Origin: Alteromonas genovensis | GTDB taxonomy: Bacteria; Pseudomonadota; Gammaproteobacteria; Enterobacterales; Alteromonadaceae | Length of the DNA: 64,000 nucleotides | Assembly: GCF_010500895.1 (NCBI RefSeq) | Contig: NZ_JAAAWO010000004.1 | Coordinates: 248,001 to 312,000 of the forward strand | Reading direction: 5' to 3' | Position numbers and translations under genes: made by a program | The notes under the pieces: model-generated | The model's database searches: none | Seen by the model: only the letters and a program-made list of their open reading frames with translations | Told to the model about the DNA's origin: nothing | Shown here: in pieces, positions 55,903 through 63,936 of the stretch | Layout of the letters: each line of letters opens with the position of its first letter | Numbering within the stretch: the first letter of the stretch is position 1

Positions 55903-56112
55903 ATGTTAATAAAAATAATTCTTGTCGCTCTGGTACTGTTTATGATTGTTAATCTTTTCATGGCCATGCGCGTGATGATGAAAAACGATCCGAAAGACGG
56001 GCCAATGAGCAAATATATAGGTCGACGGGTTTTCACCTCAGTCATCATTGTTGCGCTAATACTAATTGCCATTAGTACCGGAGTTATTTCGCCAAACCCC
56101 CGACCTTACTGA
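55903..56112 (+). CDS. DUF2909 (twin-helix) membrane protein
   Basis: This protein of about 69 residues has two hydrophobic segments (LIKIILVALVLFMIVNLFMAM and FTSVIIVALILIAISTGVI) and an end SPNPRPY. It matches the DUF2909 family that lies next to cytochrome oxidase genes in many gammaproteobacteria. An ATG two codons earlier (55897) is possible, but GAAGAG is better placed for 55903. It is on the opposite strand to the other cox genes, between SURF1 and subunit III. A role in oxidase assembly is suggested only by position. Confidence 0.82.
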   Translation: MLIKIILVALVLFMIVNLFMAMRVMMKNDPKDGPMSKYIGRRVFTSVIIVALILIAISTGVISPNPRPY

Positions 56113-56194
56113 GGTTTGGCGCTTTTTCTCGCTTTCATTAGCGTTGCCATTTCCCTAGGTATACACATTAAGACGCAGTAGCGCTTAACCCTAC

Positions 56195-57073
56195 CTAAAG
56201 CACGTAAACGAAAATAAACAACATTACCCACACCACATCAACGAAGTGCCAATACCAACTTCCCGCTTGGAAGGCAAAGTGCTCTTTAGGCGTAAAATGA
56301 CCTTTCAATACTCTAAAAAACATCACAATAAGAATAATGGTGCCAAGGGTAACGTGCATGCCGTGAAACCCGGTGAGCATAAAGAAGGTGTTGCCGTAAA
56401 TACCTGATTGCAGCGTTAACCCTAGGTCGCGGTAGGCATGGATATACTCTTCAACCTGTAGGAACAAGAACCCGCAGCCAAGCAAAATGGTAATACCCAG
56501 CATAATGGTAAGTTGCTTGCGCTTGTTCTGCTCTAGTCCCACGTGTGCAAAGTGCAGCGTTACCGATGAGATAAGCAGAATAATGGTATTAATGGTAGGC
56601 AGACCACCTGGGCTCATTTCTTGGGTAGATATGCCGCCAGGTGTGCTTACCAATGGCCACATAGCTTCAAACCCAGGCCACAGTACTTCATTGGTCATAG
56701 CGTTGTTAGAATCGCCGCCAAGCCAGGGTACTGCGATAAATCGGGCGTAATACAAGGCACCAAAAAATGCGCCGAAAAACATCACCTCAGAGAAGATGAA
56801 CCAACTCATTCCCTGTCGATATGAACGACCTAACTGGTCGCTGTACAGGCCCGCCATCGATTCGTCAATTTGATTCTTAAACCATCCCACCAGCATGACA
56901 AGTAAAACGACAATACCGGCAAGCAATATATAGCTGCCGTAACCGCTTTCGCCCTTCGTTGCTTCAACCACAAAGTTACCGGCCCCGACTGCAATTAAAA
57001 ACAGGGCAATCGCACCCACAATGGGCCACGGACTTTGCGCGGGTACATAATATTTTTGATATTCTTGCTGCAT
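56195..57073 (-). CDS. ctaE: Cytochrome c oxidase subunit III
   Basis: This 292-residue integral membrane subunit stabilises the aa3 oxidase core. Recognisable segments are YVPAQSPWPIVGAIALF, WFIFSEVMFFGAFFGALYYA, TINTIILLISSVTLHFAH, TGFHGMHVTLGTIIL and the C-terminal YWHFVDVVWVMLFIFVY, all typical of subunit III. The conserved Glu of the proton-pathway region lies in WFIFSEVMFF. The second ATG (57073) is chosen because AAGGAG then sits 6 nt upstream. It follows ctaG after 24 bp. Confidence 0.95.
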   Translation of the reverse strand: MQQEYQKYYVPAQSPWPIVGAIALFLIAVGAGNFVVEATKGESGYGSYILLAGIVVLLVMLVGWFKNQIDESMAGLYSDQLGRSYRQGMSWFIFSEVMFFGAFFGALYYARFIAVPWLGGDSNNAMTNEVLWPGFEAMWPLVSTPGGISTQEMSPGGLPTINTIILLISSVTLHFAHVGLEQNKRKQLTIMLGITILLGCGFLFLQVEEYIHAYRDLGLTLQSGIYGNTFFMLTGFHGMHVTLGTIILIVMFFRVLKGHFTPKEHFAFQAGSWYWHFVDVVWVMLFIFVYVL

Positions 57074-57097
57074 CATTATCTCCTTATCCTTATTGGG

Positions 57098-57685
57098 CTA
57101 TTCGCCGCTTTGTGCTGACGATTCCATAAAAGGATTCGGTTTAGTTGTTAGGTCACTTGCTCTCGCGGTGACGTCATAGAGTGTGTACTGCAATGTAAAA
57201 AACGTTATTTCTTCTGGAAGCTGTGGATCTACGTAAAACTGCATAGGCATATAGGCTTCTGCTCCAGCCTGCAAAGGCTGTTGGTTAAAGCAAAAGCATT
57301 CTGTTTTGTTAAGGTAAATAGCGGCAGTGCCAGGGGATACCGACGGTATTGCCTGAGCAATGATATTGCTTGAAGCTGGATTGCGAACGTAAAAGGACAC
57401 TGTGTTCAATTCGCCTGGGTGTACTTTGATTCGCTTGGTTTCTGCTCGAAACTCCCACGGCATTCCGGTGTTCGTGCGAGTGATGAACTCAACGGTCACT
57501 TCTCTGCTTTCATCAATCTCTACGGATTGATAAACCGCTGCGATTCCCTCTGTTTTCCCGTTGATACCTGCAATATCACAAAACACATCGTAAAGTGGTA
57601 CTAGAGCAAAGCCGAATCCAAACATACCAATAACAATGGCGATTAATTTCACAACCATCTTATTGTTTGCACTTGCTTGCGTCAT
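57098..57685 (-). CDS. ctaG: Cytochrome c oxidase assembly protein CtaG
   Basis: This 195-residue copper chaperone (COX11 family) inserts CuB into subunit I. It has an N-terminal helix (MVVKLIAIVIGMFGFGFAL with VPLYDVFCDIAGING) and a periplasmic immunoglobulin-like domain. The copper site is KTECFCFNQQPLQAG, whose CFCF motif is diagnostic. It lies between ctaD and ctaE, the normal place, with CGGAGGCG before the start. Confidence 0.95.
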   Translation of the reverse strand: MTQASANNKMVVKLIAIVIGMFGFGFALVPLYDVFCDIAGINGKTEGIAAVYQSVEIDESREVTVEFITRTNTGMPWEFRAETKRIKVHPGELNTVSFYVRNPASSNIIAQAIPSVSPGTAAIYLNKTECFCFNQQPLQAGAEAYMPMQFYVDPQLPEEITFFTLQYTLYDVTARASDLTTKPNPFMESSAQSGE

Positions 57686-57781
57686 ACACTTCGCCTCCGG
57701 TTGAGACCTGAATCACTTGGTGGGCAAGAGAATAAAACTTGTCGTCCCCTTGCACCACTAAGCCCAATACTCACTTCACAC

Positions 57782-59395
57782 TTACTTTACTAGTGGCGGC
57801 GTTTCGAAAGTGTGGTAAGGGGCTGGAGAAGGTATTTCCCACTCGAGTCCTTCTGCACCGTCCCACACCTGAGCCGATACTGGTTCACCTTGCTTCTTAC
57901 ACGCTTTAATCAATAGTGCTAAGAAAATAAGTTGTGATAAACCGAAGGCAAAACCGCCTAGGCTTATCCACTTATTAAAGTCGGCAAACTGAAGTGCATA
58001 GTCTGGGATTCGGCGTGGCATACCTGCCAATCCAACAAAGTGCATGGGGAAAAACAGCACATTTACCGATACTAACGAGCACCAGAAATGCCATTTTGCC
58101 AACGTGGTGTTGTACATCTTGCCCGTCCACTTAGGCAGCCAGTAATACACCGCCGCCATAATGGAAAAGACCGCGCCAGTAACCAAGACATAATGGAAGT
58201 GCGCAACCACGAAGTAAGTGTCATGGTATTGGAAATCAACAGGTGTTATCGCCAGCATGAGTCCTGATAAGCCGCCAATAGTGAATAGCACAATAAACGC
58301 AATGGCGAACATCATTGGCATTTCAAATGTCAGTGAGCCTCGCCACATTGTGGCTACCCAGTTGAATACTTTCACCCCCGTCGGCACAGAGATAAGCATG
58401 GTGGCGAACATAAAGAACATTTCCATGTACACCGGCATACCCGTGGTAAACATATGGTGAGCCCACACTACGAAGGACAGCAGTGCAATCGAAGCGGTTG
58501 CGTATACCATAGAGGCGTAACCAAACAGCGGTTTTCGTGAGAACGTTGGCACAATTTGAGAAATAATACCAAATGCGGGCAATATCATTATGTACACTTC
58601 CGGATGACCGAAAAACCAGAAAATATGCTGGAACATGACCGGGTCTCCGCCACCGGCCGCATCGAAGAAGCTCGTACCAAAAAACTTGTCCGTCAGAACC
58701 ATTGTCACCGCACCGGCGAGTACAGGCATAACGGCGATAAGCAAGAACGCAGTAATCAACCATGTCCATACGAACAAAGGCATTTTCATCCACGTCATAC
58801 CTGGGGCACGCATATTAAATATGGTGACGATAACGTTTATCGCTCCCATTATTGAAGAGATACCCATGATATGAACAGAGAACACAAATAGCGCGGTAGA
58901 ATCACCACTGTACGTTGTTGATAGCGGAGCATAGAAAGTCCAACCAAATGCCGGACCGCCACCCTCCATAAATAACGAGCTAAGTAGAATTAAGAACGCC
59001 CCTGGCAAAATCCAAAAGCTCCAGTTGTTCATTCTGGGAAGCGCCATGTCTGGCGCGCCTATCATCATTGGAATTAGCCAGTTTGCCAAACCTGTAAACG
59101 CCGGCATTACGGCGCCAAATACCATAATTAGCCCGTGAACGGTGGTCATCTGGTTAAAGAAGTTTGGTTCGACAATTTGCAACCCGGGTTGGAAAAGCTC
59201 CGCACGGATAACCATTGCCATGGCGCCGCCCACCAAAAACATGATGAAGGCAAACCAGAGGTACAGAGTACCTATATCTTTGTGATTCGTTGTAAACAGC
59301 CACCGCGTAATGCCCTTAGGTATGTGGTCGTGGTGCTCATGCTCATCGTGATGCACAGAGGTATCTGGCGAAATTACTTCAGTTGCTTTACTCAT
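57782..59395 (-). CDS. ctaD: Cytochrome c oxidase subunit I (aa3 type)
   Basis: This 537-residue catalytic subunit has twelve helices and binds heme a, heme a3 and CuB. The low-spin heme His lies in MTTVHGLIMVFGAVMPAFTG. The CuB/a3 ligands are in FGHPEVYIMILPAFG, VWAHHMFTTGMP and QYHDTYFVVAHFHYVLVTGA. The Glu of the proton channel is in GHPEVYI. It is a standard A-type heme-copper oxidase of normal length. It follows ctaC by 9 bp; CTAGGAGCG precedes the start. Its N-terminal HDEHEHHDH stretch is His-rich. Confidence 0.96.
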   Translation of the reverse strand: MSKATEVISPDTSVHHDEHEHHDHIPKGITRWLFTTNHKDIGTLYLWFAFIMFLVGGAMAMVIRAELFQPGLQIVEPNFFNQMTTVHGLIMVFGAVMPAFTGLANWLIPMMIGAPDMALPRMNNWSFWILPGAFLILLSSLFMEGGGPAFGWTFYAPLSTTYSGDSTALFVFSVHIMGISSIMGAINVIVTIFNMRAPGMTWMKMPLFVWTWLITAFLLIAVMPVLAGAVTMVLTDKFFGTSFFDAAGGGDPVMFQHIFWFFGHPEVYIMILPAFGIISQIVPTFSRKPLFGYASMVYATASIALLSFVVWAHHMFTTGMPVYMEMFFMFATMLISVPTGVKVFNWVATMWRGSLTFEMPMMFAIAFIVLFTIGGLSGLMLAITPVDFQYHDTYFVVAHFHYVLVTGAVFSIMAAVYYWLPKWTGKMYNTTLAKWHFWCSLVSVNVLFFPMHFVGLAGMPRRIPDYALQFADFNKWISLGGFAFGLSQLIFLALLIKACKKQGEPVSAQVWDGAEGLEWEIPSPAPYHTFETPPLVK

Positions 59396-59404
59396 AACTC
59401 GCTC

Positions 59405-60568
59405 CTAGTTTCCTGACGCTGCGGCGTTGACATCTTTAGCCTGAACCATGTCGCCGGTGTTATTACCCCATGCGTTTCGCTCATAAGTAACAACCGCTGC
59501 AATTTCTTTTAGGCTTAGCATTTTGCTGAACGACTGCATTGCCGTTCCGGCCTTACCGTGAAGCACTATTTCAATGTGCCCTTGCTGATCTTCCAATGCC
59601 ATCTTGCTGCCTTTAAGCGCAGGGAAAACGCCCGGTAAACCTTCGCCATTTGGCATATGACACGCCGCGCATGTTGCGTTGTATACACGCTCGCCCTCTG
59701 TCATCAGTTCATCCATAGACATATTCATTGATAGTAGGCGTTGCTCTTCTTCTTTAGTTTGGCGAACGCGCTCTTCTTGCTCGCCCATCCATGCGTTAAA
59801 CTCTGAAGGTTCTTTCGCAATGACCACCACCGGCATATACCCGTGATCTTTACCACACAGCTCTGCACACTGGCCTCGATATACACCAGGCTCATTCACC
59901 TTTGCCCATGCTTCGTTGATGAAACCAGGGTTAGCATCTTTTTTAACGGCAAAATCAGGTACCCACCACGAGTGGATAACATCATCTGACGTGATCAAAA
60001 ACCGTACCTTCTGCCCTGTTGGTATAACCAAAGGACGATCGACTTCTAATAAATAATTGTCGGTTTTTGTGAATTTGTTTTGAATTTGTTCGCGCTGAGT
60101 AGCCAGTAAGGAGTAATACTCAACATCGCTGTCCATATACTTGTAGTGCCATTTCCACTGCGACCCCGTGACTAGCACGGTCATGTCAGCTTCAGATGTA
60201 TCTTCCATGGCAATAAGCGTATTAGCTGCGGGTACGGCCATAAAAATTAGGATGAGGAATGGAACCACTGTCCATGCAATTTCCACTTTCACATTTTCGT
60301 GGAAATTCGCAGGCTTTGCGCCACGGGATTTTCTGTGCAGGTACATGGAGGCAAACATGACGCCAAACACAACTACAGCGATGGCTACACAAATAAAGAA
60401 CATAAGCATGTGCAGGTCGTACACCTGGCCACTTATATCGGTAGCGCCCCGTCTAAGGTTGAGCGAAGACAATTCTTCAGCCGCCTCTTGCGCAGAAAGG
60501 AATTGAGAAAAAAACAAAAATGGTACACTTGCACACCATTTTGCAGTCGCGGTCTTTAGTGATTTCAC
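59405..60568 (-). CDS. ctaC: Cytochrome c oxidase subunit II with fused cytochrome c domain
   Basis: This 387-residue subunit has a signal sequence (FLFFSQFLSAQEA), two membrane helices (about 50-110) and a periplasmic CuA domain with DVIHSWWVPDFAVKKD and GQCAELCGKDHGYMPVV (Cys-x3-Cys, His, Met). A C-terminal class I cytochrome c adds CAACHMPNGEG and a later Met in AGTAMQSFSKM, so this is the caa3-style subunit. It starts at GTG 60568 behind a strong GGAGG. It heads the leftward cox block and is preceded by a long promoter region. Confidence 0.95.
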   Translation of the reverse strand: MKSLKTATAKWCASVPFLFFSQFLSAQEAAEELSSLNLRRGATDISGQVYDLHMLMFFICVAIAVVVFGVMFASMYLHRKSRGAKPANFHENVKVEIAWTVVPFLILIFMAVPAANTLIAMEDTSEADMTVLVTGSQWKWHYKYMDSDVEYYSLLATQREQIQNKFTKTDNYLLEVDRPLVIPTGQKVRFLITSDDVIHSWWVPDFAVKKDANPGFINEAWAKVNEPGVYRGQCAELCGKDHGYMPVVVIAKEPSEFNAWMGEQEERVRQTKEEEQRLLSMNMSMDELMTEGERVYNATCAACHMPNGEGLPGVFPALKGSKMALEDQQGHIEIVLHGKAGTAMQSFSKMLSLKEIAAVVTYERNAWGNNTGDMVQAKDVNAAASGN

Positions 60569-61108
60569 TCAGCACCTCCGTAATGGTAGAACCATTAACG
60601 CCAAATGTTGTTATGCGCAGTCTCTACCAAGTGGTTTGTGAACGATTAACTCAATACATCGATTTGTAAATTGAATTCAAAGTCATTGTTATTATTTTGT
60701 TAAAGCTTGTATAAGAATTGCGCAATAATGGCGTTCCGTCTAGTCTTTTCTGTTAAAAATTTAATGAGACGGTTAAAATTTAATCTAACGCTGTTTGAGC
60801 AGTGGGTTTTATGATGCAGTGTGAAGCGAGGTAAATCAGGGGGTAGTCAGTTTATTTGTAGTGAAAACTACACCGATTCTCTTGTAACGGAAAACACTAT
60901 TTAGTTTCTAAAAATCAACCGTTAACCGCGAAAAATTGAACAAATTTCACACAAGACCAAGGCCATATAGTATGTAATGCCTTGCTAATATTAGATATAA
61001 AGCGTGTGAGAATTTTTATCAGATATAGAAATATATCAATGGCATTTATAACCACTGAAAGTCTTAGCTAAGAGTGGTTTTATTAAGCATATAAACAAAC
61101 TTAAGTGC
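60569..61108. promoter_or_regulatory. Long AT-rich spacer upstream of ctaC
   Basis: No gene is seen in these 540 bp. They lie upstream of ctaC and downstream of lexA, so the left part must hold the oxidase promoter. No FNR, ArcA or other known box could be recognised with confidence. Confidence 0.4.
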
Positions 61109-61135
61109 TAAAAAAAGCGGCTATAGAGCCGCTTT
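61109..61135 (-). terminator. Rho-independent terminator after lexA
   Basis: The 9-bp stem AAAGCGGCT / AGCCGCTTT with a 4-nt loop is followed on the minus strand by a T run, 20 bp past the lexA stop. Confidence 0.86.
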
Positions 61136-61155
61136 CACAATAACGTCATAAAAGG

Positions 61156-61782
61156 CTACATCCAGTCGGCGTTTCGAATAACGCCAACGGCAATACCTTC
61201 AATAGCAAACGGCTCGTTTGCCAAGTCGACTTTAATAGGCGAAAACTCATCGTTTTCAGCATGAAGTAATACTTCTCTACCACGTCTTTCTAGTCGCTTC
61301 ACCGTCACGTCTTCGTCAACTCTTGCTACTACTACTTGGCCGTTGTGGACGTCGGTCGTGCGATGTACTGCTAGCAAGTCGCCATCGAGTATACCAATGT
61401 CTTTCATACTCATGCCGTTTACGCGAAGCAAAAAGTCTGCGTGAGGCTGGAATAGGGCAGGATCCACTTTATAGTGCGACTCTACGTGCTCTTGAGCAAG
61501 AATAGGCTCACCAGCGGCGACTCTACCAATTAACGGTAATCCTTCCTCTTCAACCACTTCTTCTTCAATAGGAACAGTCAGTTTGATACCGCGAGACGTT
61601 CCTGGCAAAATTTCAATAACGCCTTTACGCGCAAGTGCCTTTAGATGTTCTTCAGCAGCGTTAGCAGACCTAAAACCTAGGTGACGGGCTATTTCTGCAC
61701 GCGTAGGCGGCATTCCCGTTTCTTGCATGTTTGATTTTATAAGTTCTAAAACTTCAGTTTGTCGAGCTGTGAGTGGGCGCAT
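61156..61782 (-). CDS. lexA: SOS response repressor LexA
   Basis: This 208-residue repressor has an N-terminal winged helix ([46 protein letters not shown]) and a C-terminal S24 autoprotease domain. The cleavage bond is Ala-Gly in GRVAAGEPI, the nucleophile Ser lies in [12 protein letters not shown] and the Lys in [14 protein letters not shown]. RecA filament triggers self-cleavage. It autoregulates through two boxes just upstream. It is monocistronic with its own terminator. Confidence 0.96.
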   Translation of the reverse strand: MRPLTARQTEVLELIKSNMQETGMPPTRAEIARHLGFRSANAAEEHLKALARKGVIEILPGTSRGIKLTVPIEEEVVEEEGLPLIGRVAAGEPILAQEHVESHYKVDPALFQPHADFLLRVNGMSMKDIGILDGDLLAVHRTTDVHNGQVVVARVDEDVTVKRLERRGREVLLHAENDEFSPIKVDLANEPFAIEGIAVGVIRNADWM

Positions 61783-61789
61783 AAAAGAC

Positions 61790-61805
61790 CTGTCTGTCTA
61801 TACAG
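61790..61805. promoter_or_regulatory. LexA (SOS) box 1 upstream of lexA
   Basis: CTGTCTGTCTATACAG has the required CTG-N10-CAG form and is 7 bp from the start codon, positioned to block lexA transcription. Confidence 0.88.
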
Positions 61806-61808
61806 TTC

Positions 61809-61824
61809 CTGTAAGTATATACAC
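61809..61824. promoter_or_regulatory. LexA (SOS) box 2 upstream of lexA
   Basis: CTGTAAGTATATACAC matches CTG-N10-CAG except for the final G, and carries the TATATAC core. Two boxes in tandem are known for E. coli lexA, so this is a likely weaker second site. Confidence 0.65.
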
Positions 61825-62223
61825 CTAAACATAAATGACAAGCGCAGACACGCTGTCATAGACAAAAAAATGTGGGTTCCAGTTTAATTCAGTAAAATTC
61901 CAGAGCAGTTAAATTTTCAGGAAGTAAGTACATTGTCCTTCCACTCTATATAGGCTCTACCATGGAAGCTTTTTCAGTCACATTTACACATCATGAATCA
62001 AAGATATGGAAAAAAAGGTCACATTAAATCGGAAACTCTCTCTACTGGTGAAAATCGTATAGCCAAGATCTGCGTATAATTTGCAAATATTAAGCAAATT
62101 CAGAAGACGCCTACTGCGCACCTGATTTAGGCGTTGACTATCAGCTTCATGTGTCATAGTAATCTTTTACTGGTCTTGCGAACTTAGTTTATAGCTGTAT
62201 CAATGCTATTCAGCTGACCACTT
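61825..62223. other. Non-coding stretch between lexA boxes and HNH remnant
   Basis: I see no ORF with coding character, no clear repeat and no terminator here. It is AT-rich, and it separates the core lexA gene from the disturbed region that follows. Confidence 0.5.
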
Positions 62224-62730
62224 TTAGCCGTTGCATGCCGATAGCATTTTATCAATCTGCCGTTTCTCGCTCGATACGAGTTTTAAATCATACTTATCCA
62301 TAACGTACATGAACTTTGCGATGTAATCACATCGAAAAAGATGATTCGCCGGTAGCCATTCATCAGGCCCCTTAGCCCCTTTCTGTCGATTCAAAGAAGC
62401 TTTTACTAATAGTAAGTTTTCTCTATCGTTAGCAAAGGCTTGTCGCTTTTCTCTCGACCATTTATCACCGCCATGGCCGTGTGCGAATTTCAATGGCACG
62501 ATATGGTCTAGGTCGAGTGCAATAGAATCATGAAAAACCTCTCCAGAGTATGGGTCTAACCACTCCCCCTCTTTCACATTGCAAGTCTTCTGCGTTTTAA
62601 AAGATACACTTGTTCTAGATGTAGATATTAATAATTCATGTCGCGTGTTCTGACAATCACCATCGCCATCTATCCAATGGGGCCAATCGTTTCTGTTATA
62701 TAAAGCAACAAAATTTCGCCTATTTGCATT
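62224..62730 (-). pseudogene. 5'-truncated HNH endonuclease gene (GmrSD C-terminal/DUF1524-like)
   Basis: A reverse frame stays open from 62730 to the stop at 62224, about 168 codons. It encodes RNFVALYNRNDWPHWIDGDG, DCQNTRHELLISTS, a Cys-containing CNVKEGEWLDPYSGEVF, the nuclease core LDLDHIVPLKFAHGHGG and FANDRENLLLVKASLNRQKG. That is the pattern of secreted HNH/DUF1524 nucleases, including the D-H-I-V-P-L motif. There is no ATG, GTG or TTG before the GTG at 62577, which lies in the middle of the conserved region, and a stop (TAG) sits just upstream at 62731-62733. The beginning of the gene is therefore missing or frameshifted: an ATG in another frame at about 62727 runs into a stop. A start at 62577 (117 aa) would keep the nuclease core. 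Confidence 0.72.
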
Positions 62731-62926
62731 CTAAGGTTGGAAATCAGTTTTTCTGCCAAAGTAATGAGGAAGCGCTGCTGGTTGGAATCTAAAATATGAG
62801 GGGCGGCATTGTACGTAAAGCAGACATTTTACCTTTCCCATGAAAATACGGAGTATGTTTCTTCAAGGGAAACGGGTGTTACTATGAATTCAATCCAATA
62901 AGCTATTATGTTTCAAGGAAAGTTGA
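62731..62926. other. Short spacer upstream of the HNH remnant
   Basis: It contains only the likely lost 5' end of the HNH gene, in other frames, and the leader of the following hypothetical gene. No clear feature was recognised. Confidence 0.4.
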
Positions 62927-63313
62927 GTGAAGGTATTCTTAGTAGCCGCGCTGGCGCTATCACTAGCAATTAATGTATATCAGCTTACGTTCATCCCAAA
63001 AGCTGCGAACTTAGTCATAGCCAATTCGTCACAAGCGGAATGCATTAAACAATTACGCTCGTCGTCTAGTGAGACAAATGTTATTGGCCCTAACTTTCTT
63101 TCCGGATATTTAGCACTAGACCTTAACCTCAACTCCAATACCTCTTTCAGTAAAGAAGTATCTGGTTGTTATTTTGACAGTTACATAGAAAACGTTACTG
63201 TAGAGAACCTAGCTGAAAATGTTCAGCTTTTACGCTCAACGGGCAGTAGTAGCGTTACATTTTTCAAAGACGCAACTTCTGACAAGTTCACTGTATACGG
63301 CCGGAGTGAATGA
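62927..63313 (+). CDS. Small exported or membrane-anchored hypothetical protein
   Basis: This 128-residue protein has an N-terminal hydrophobic stretch (VFLVAALALSLAINVYQL) that is either a signal peptide or an anchor. The rest is Ser/Asn-rich with two Cys (AECIKQLRS and VSGCYFDSY) that might form a disulfide. The start is GTG at 62927 with AAGGA about 9 nt upstream. No family is recognised. AT-richness matches its left neighbours, not the GC-rich block that starts 20 bp after its end. Confidence 0.6.
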   Translation: MKVFLVAALALSLAINVYQLTFIPKAANLVIANSSQAECIKQLRSSSSETNVIGPNFLSGYLALDLNLNSNTSFSKEVSGCYFDSYIENVTVENLAENVQLLRSTGSSSVTFFKDATSDKFTVYGRSE

Positions 63314-63331
63314 AACATACAAACAAATTAT

Positions 63332-63351
63332 GGCGCCCGCCGAGGCGGGCT
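63332..63351. repeat. GC-rich palindrome at the boundary of the GC-rich block
   Basis: GCCCGCC-GA-GGCGGGC forms a near-perfect hairpin with a 2-nt loop. It has no clear T tract. It marks the abrupt start of the higher-GC segment. Confidence 0.6.
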
Positions 63352-63355
63352 GGGA

Positions 63356-63476
63356 CGCTAACACGCAGGCGGCTTCGCCATTTTCGCCAGCGCGTCCGCG
63401 CCCCATATTTGGGTGTTGATATGATTCCCGCTGTCAATAAGCATGACGACATACCCGCAGACTTCTTTCATTAGCG
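63356..63476 (-). repeat. attC-like structure (weak) downstream of the MAPEG gene
   Basis: On the minus strand the 121 bp begin with CGCTAAT (63476-63470) and end with GTTAGCG (63362-63356), which are complementary except at one position. The size is typical for attC sites. Inner complementary L boxes could not be found with confidence, and the R'' triplet AAC is changed to AAT, so this is only a candidate. Confidence 0.35.
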
Positions 63477-63531
63477 TTGTGGATCTGACTGGCGCTTGAT
63501 ACCCCATGGTTTCAGGGGCACGTTGGCTCGG

Positions 63532-63936
63532 TCAGACGATGAGTTGGTAGCAAACCCAGAAAATCATGCCTACCTGAGCGAGGAAAAACGTGGCACGTAA
63601 CAGCACAAACGCTGGCGCGGTGCTGATGAGGTGTACTAGGCTCTGCCCCACACGCGCGGCCAGGATAAAGGCCGCAAGGCCATCCACAACGGGACTCTTA
63701 CCCATTAGCGCAGCGATCACCACGACGGCAGCGAAGAGCGGAAAGTTTTCCACGCAGTTGAGATGTGCGCCTTTGACGCGGACCATAAAGGGTGGGTCGC
63801 GGTTGACTTCAGCGCGCTCCCAGTCCGCGAAGTTGCGATCCCCGAACAGCGCCATCGGCACGCGGGGAAACGCGTAAGCCAGCATCAGCAGTTGCATCCA
63901 CACTACGTAAAACAGCACAGCGATAAAACCGGTCAT
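63532..63936 (-). CDS. MAPEG family membrane protein
   Basis: This 134-residue protein has about four hydrophobic helices and the MAPEG pattern: an Arg-rich loop (NRDPPFMVRVKGAHLNCVENFP) after helix 1, then LFAAVVVIAALMG, ILAARVGQSLVHL and FVLLRATFFLAQVGMIFWV. The E-N-F-P and R-x-x-Q-S-L-V-H elements are typical of the bacterial microsomal GST-like/MAPEG proteins; catalysis is unproven. ATG 63936 is preferred because GGAG lies 8 nt upstream; the frame extends to 63978. GC is about 57% over 63541-63960 (my hand count), higher than its left neighbours, which suggests transfer. Confidence 0.82.
   Translation of the reverse strand: MTGFIAVLFYVVWMQLLMLAYAFPRVPMALFGDRNFADWERAEVNRDPPFMVRVKGAHLNCVENFPLFAAVVVIAALMGKSPVVDGLAAFILAARVGQSLVHLISTAPAFVLLRATFFLAQVGMIFWVCYQLIV

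Noticed and set aside
58323..58855. ORFs of 80-156 residues on both strands inside ctaD
   Set aside because: They are shadows of the subunit I gene.
62927..63313. Idea that the HNH remnant and the small exported protein form a toxin-immunity pair
   Set aside because: The genes are divergent, the nuclease lacks its start, and the small protein has no immunity-like feature; there is not enough evidence.
63219..63419. Plus-strand 66-residue ORF reading into the GC-rich palindrome
   Set aside because: It overlaps the end of the 62927 gene in another frame and runs through the palindromic region without coding character.
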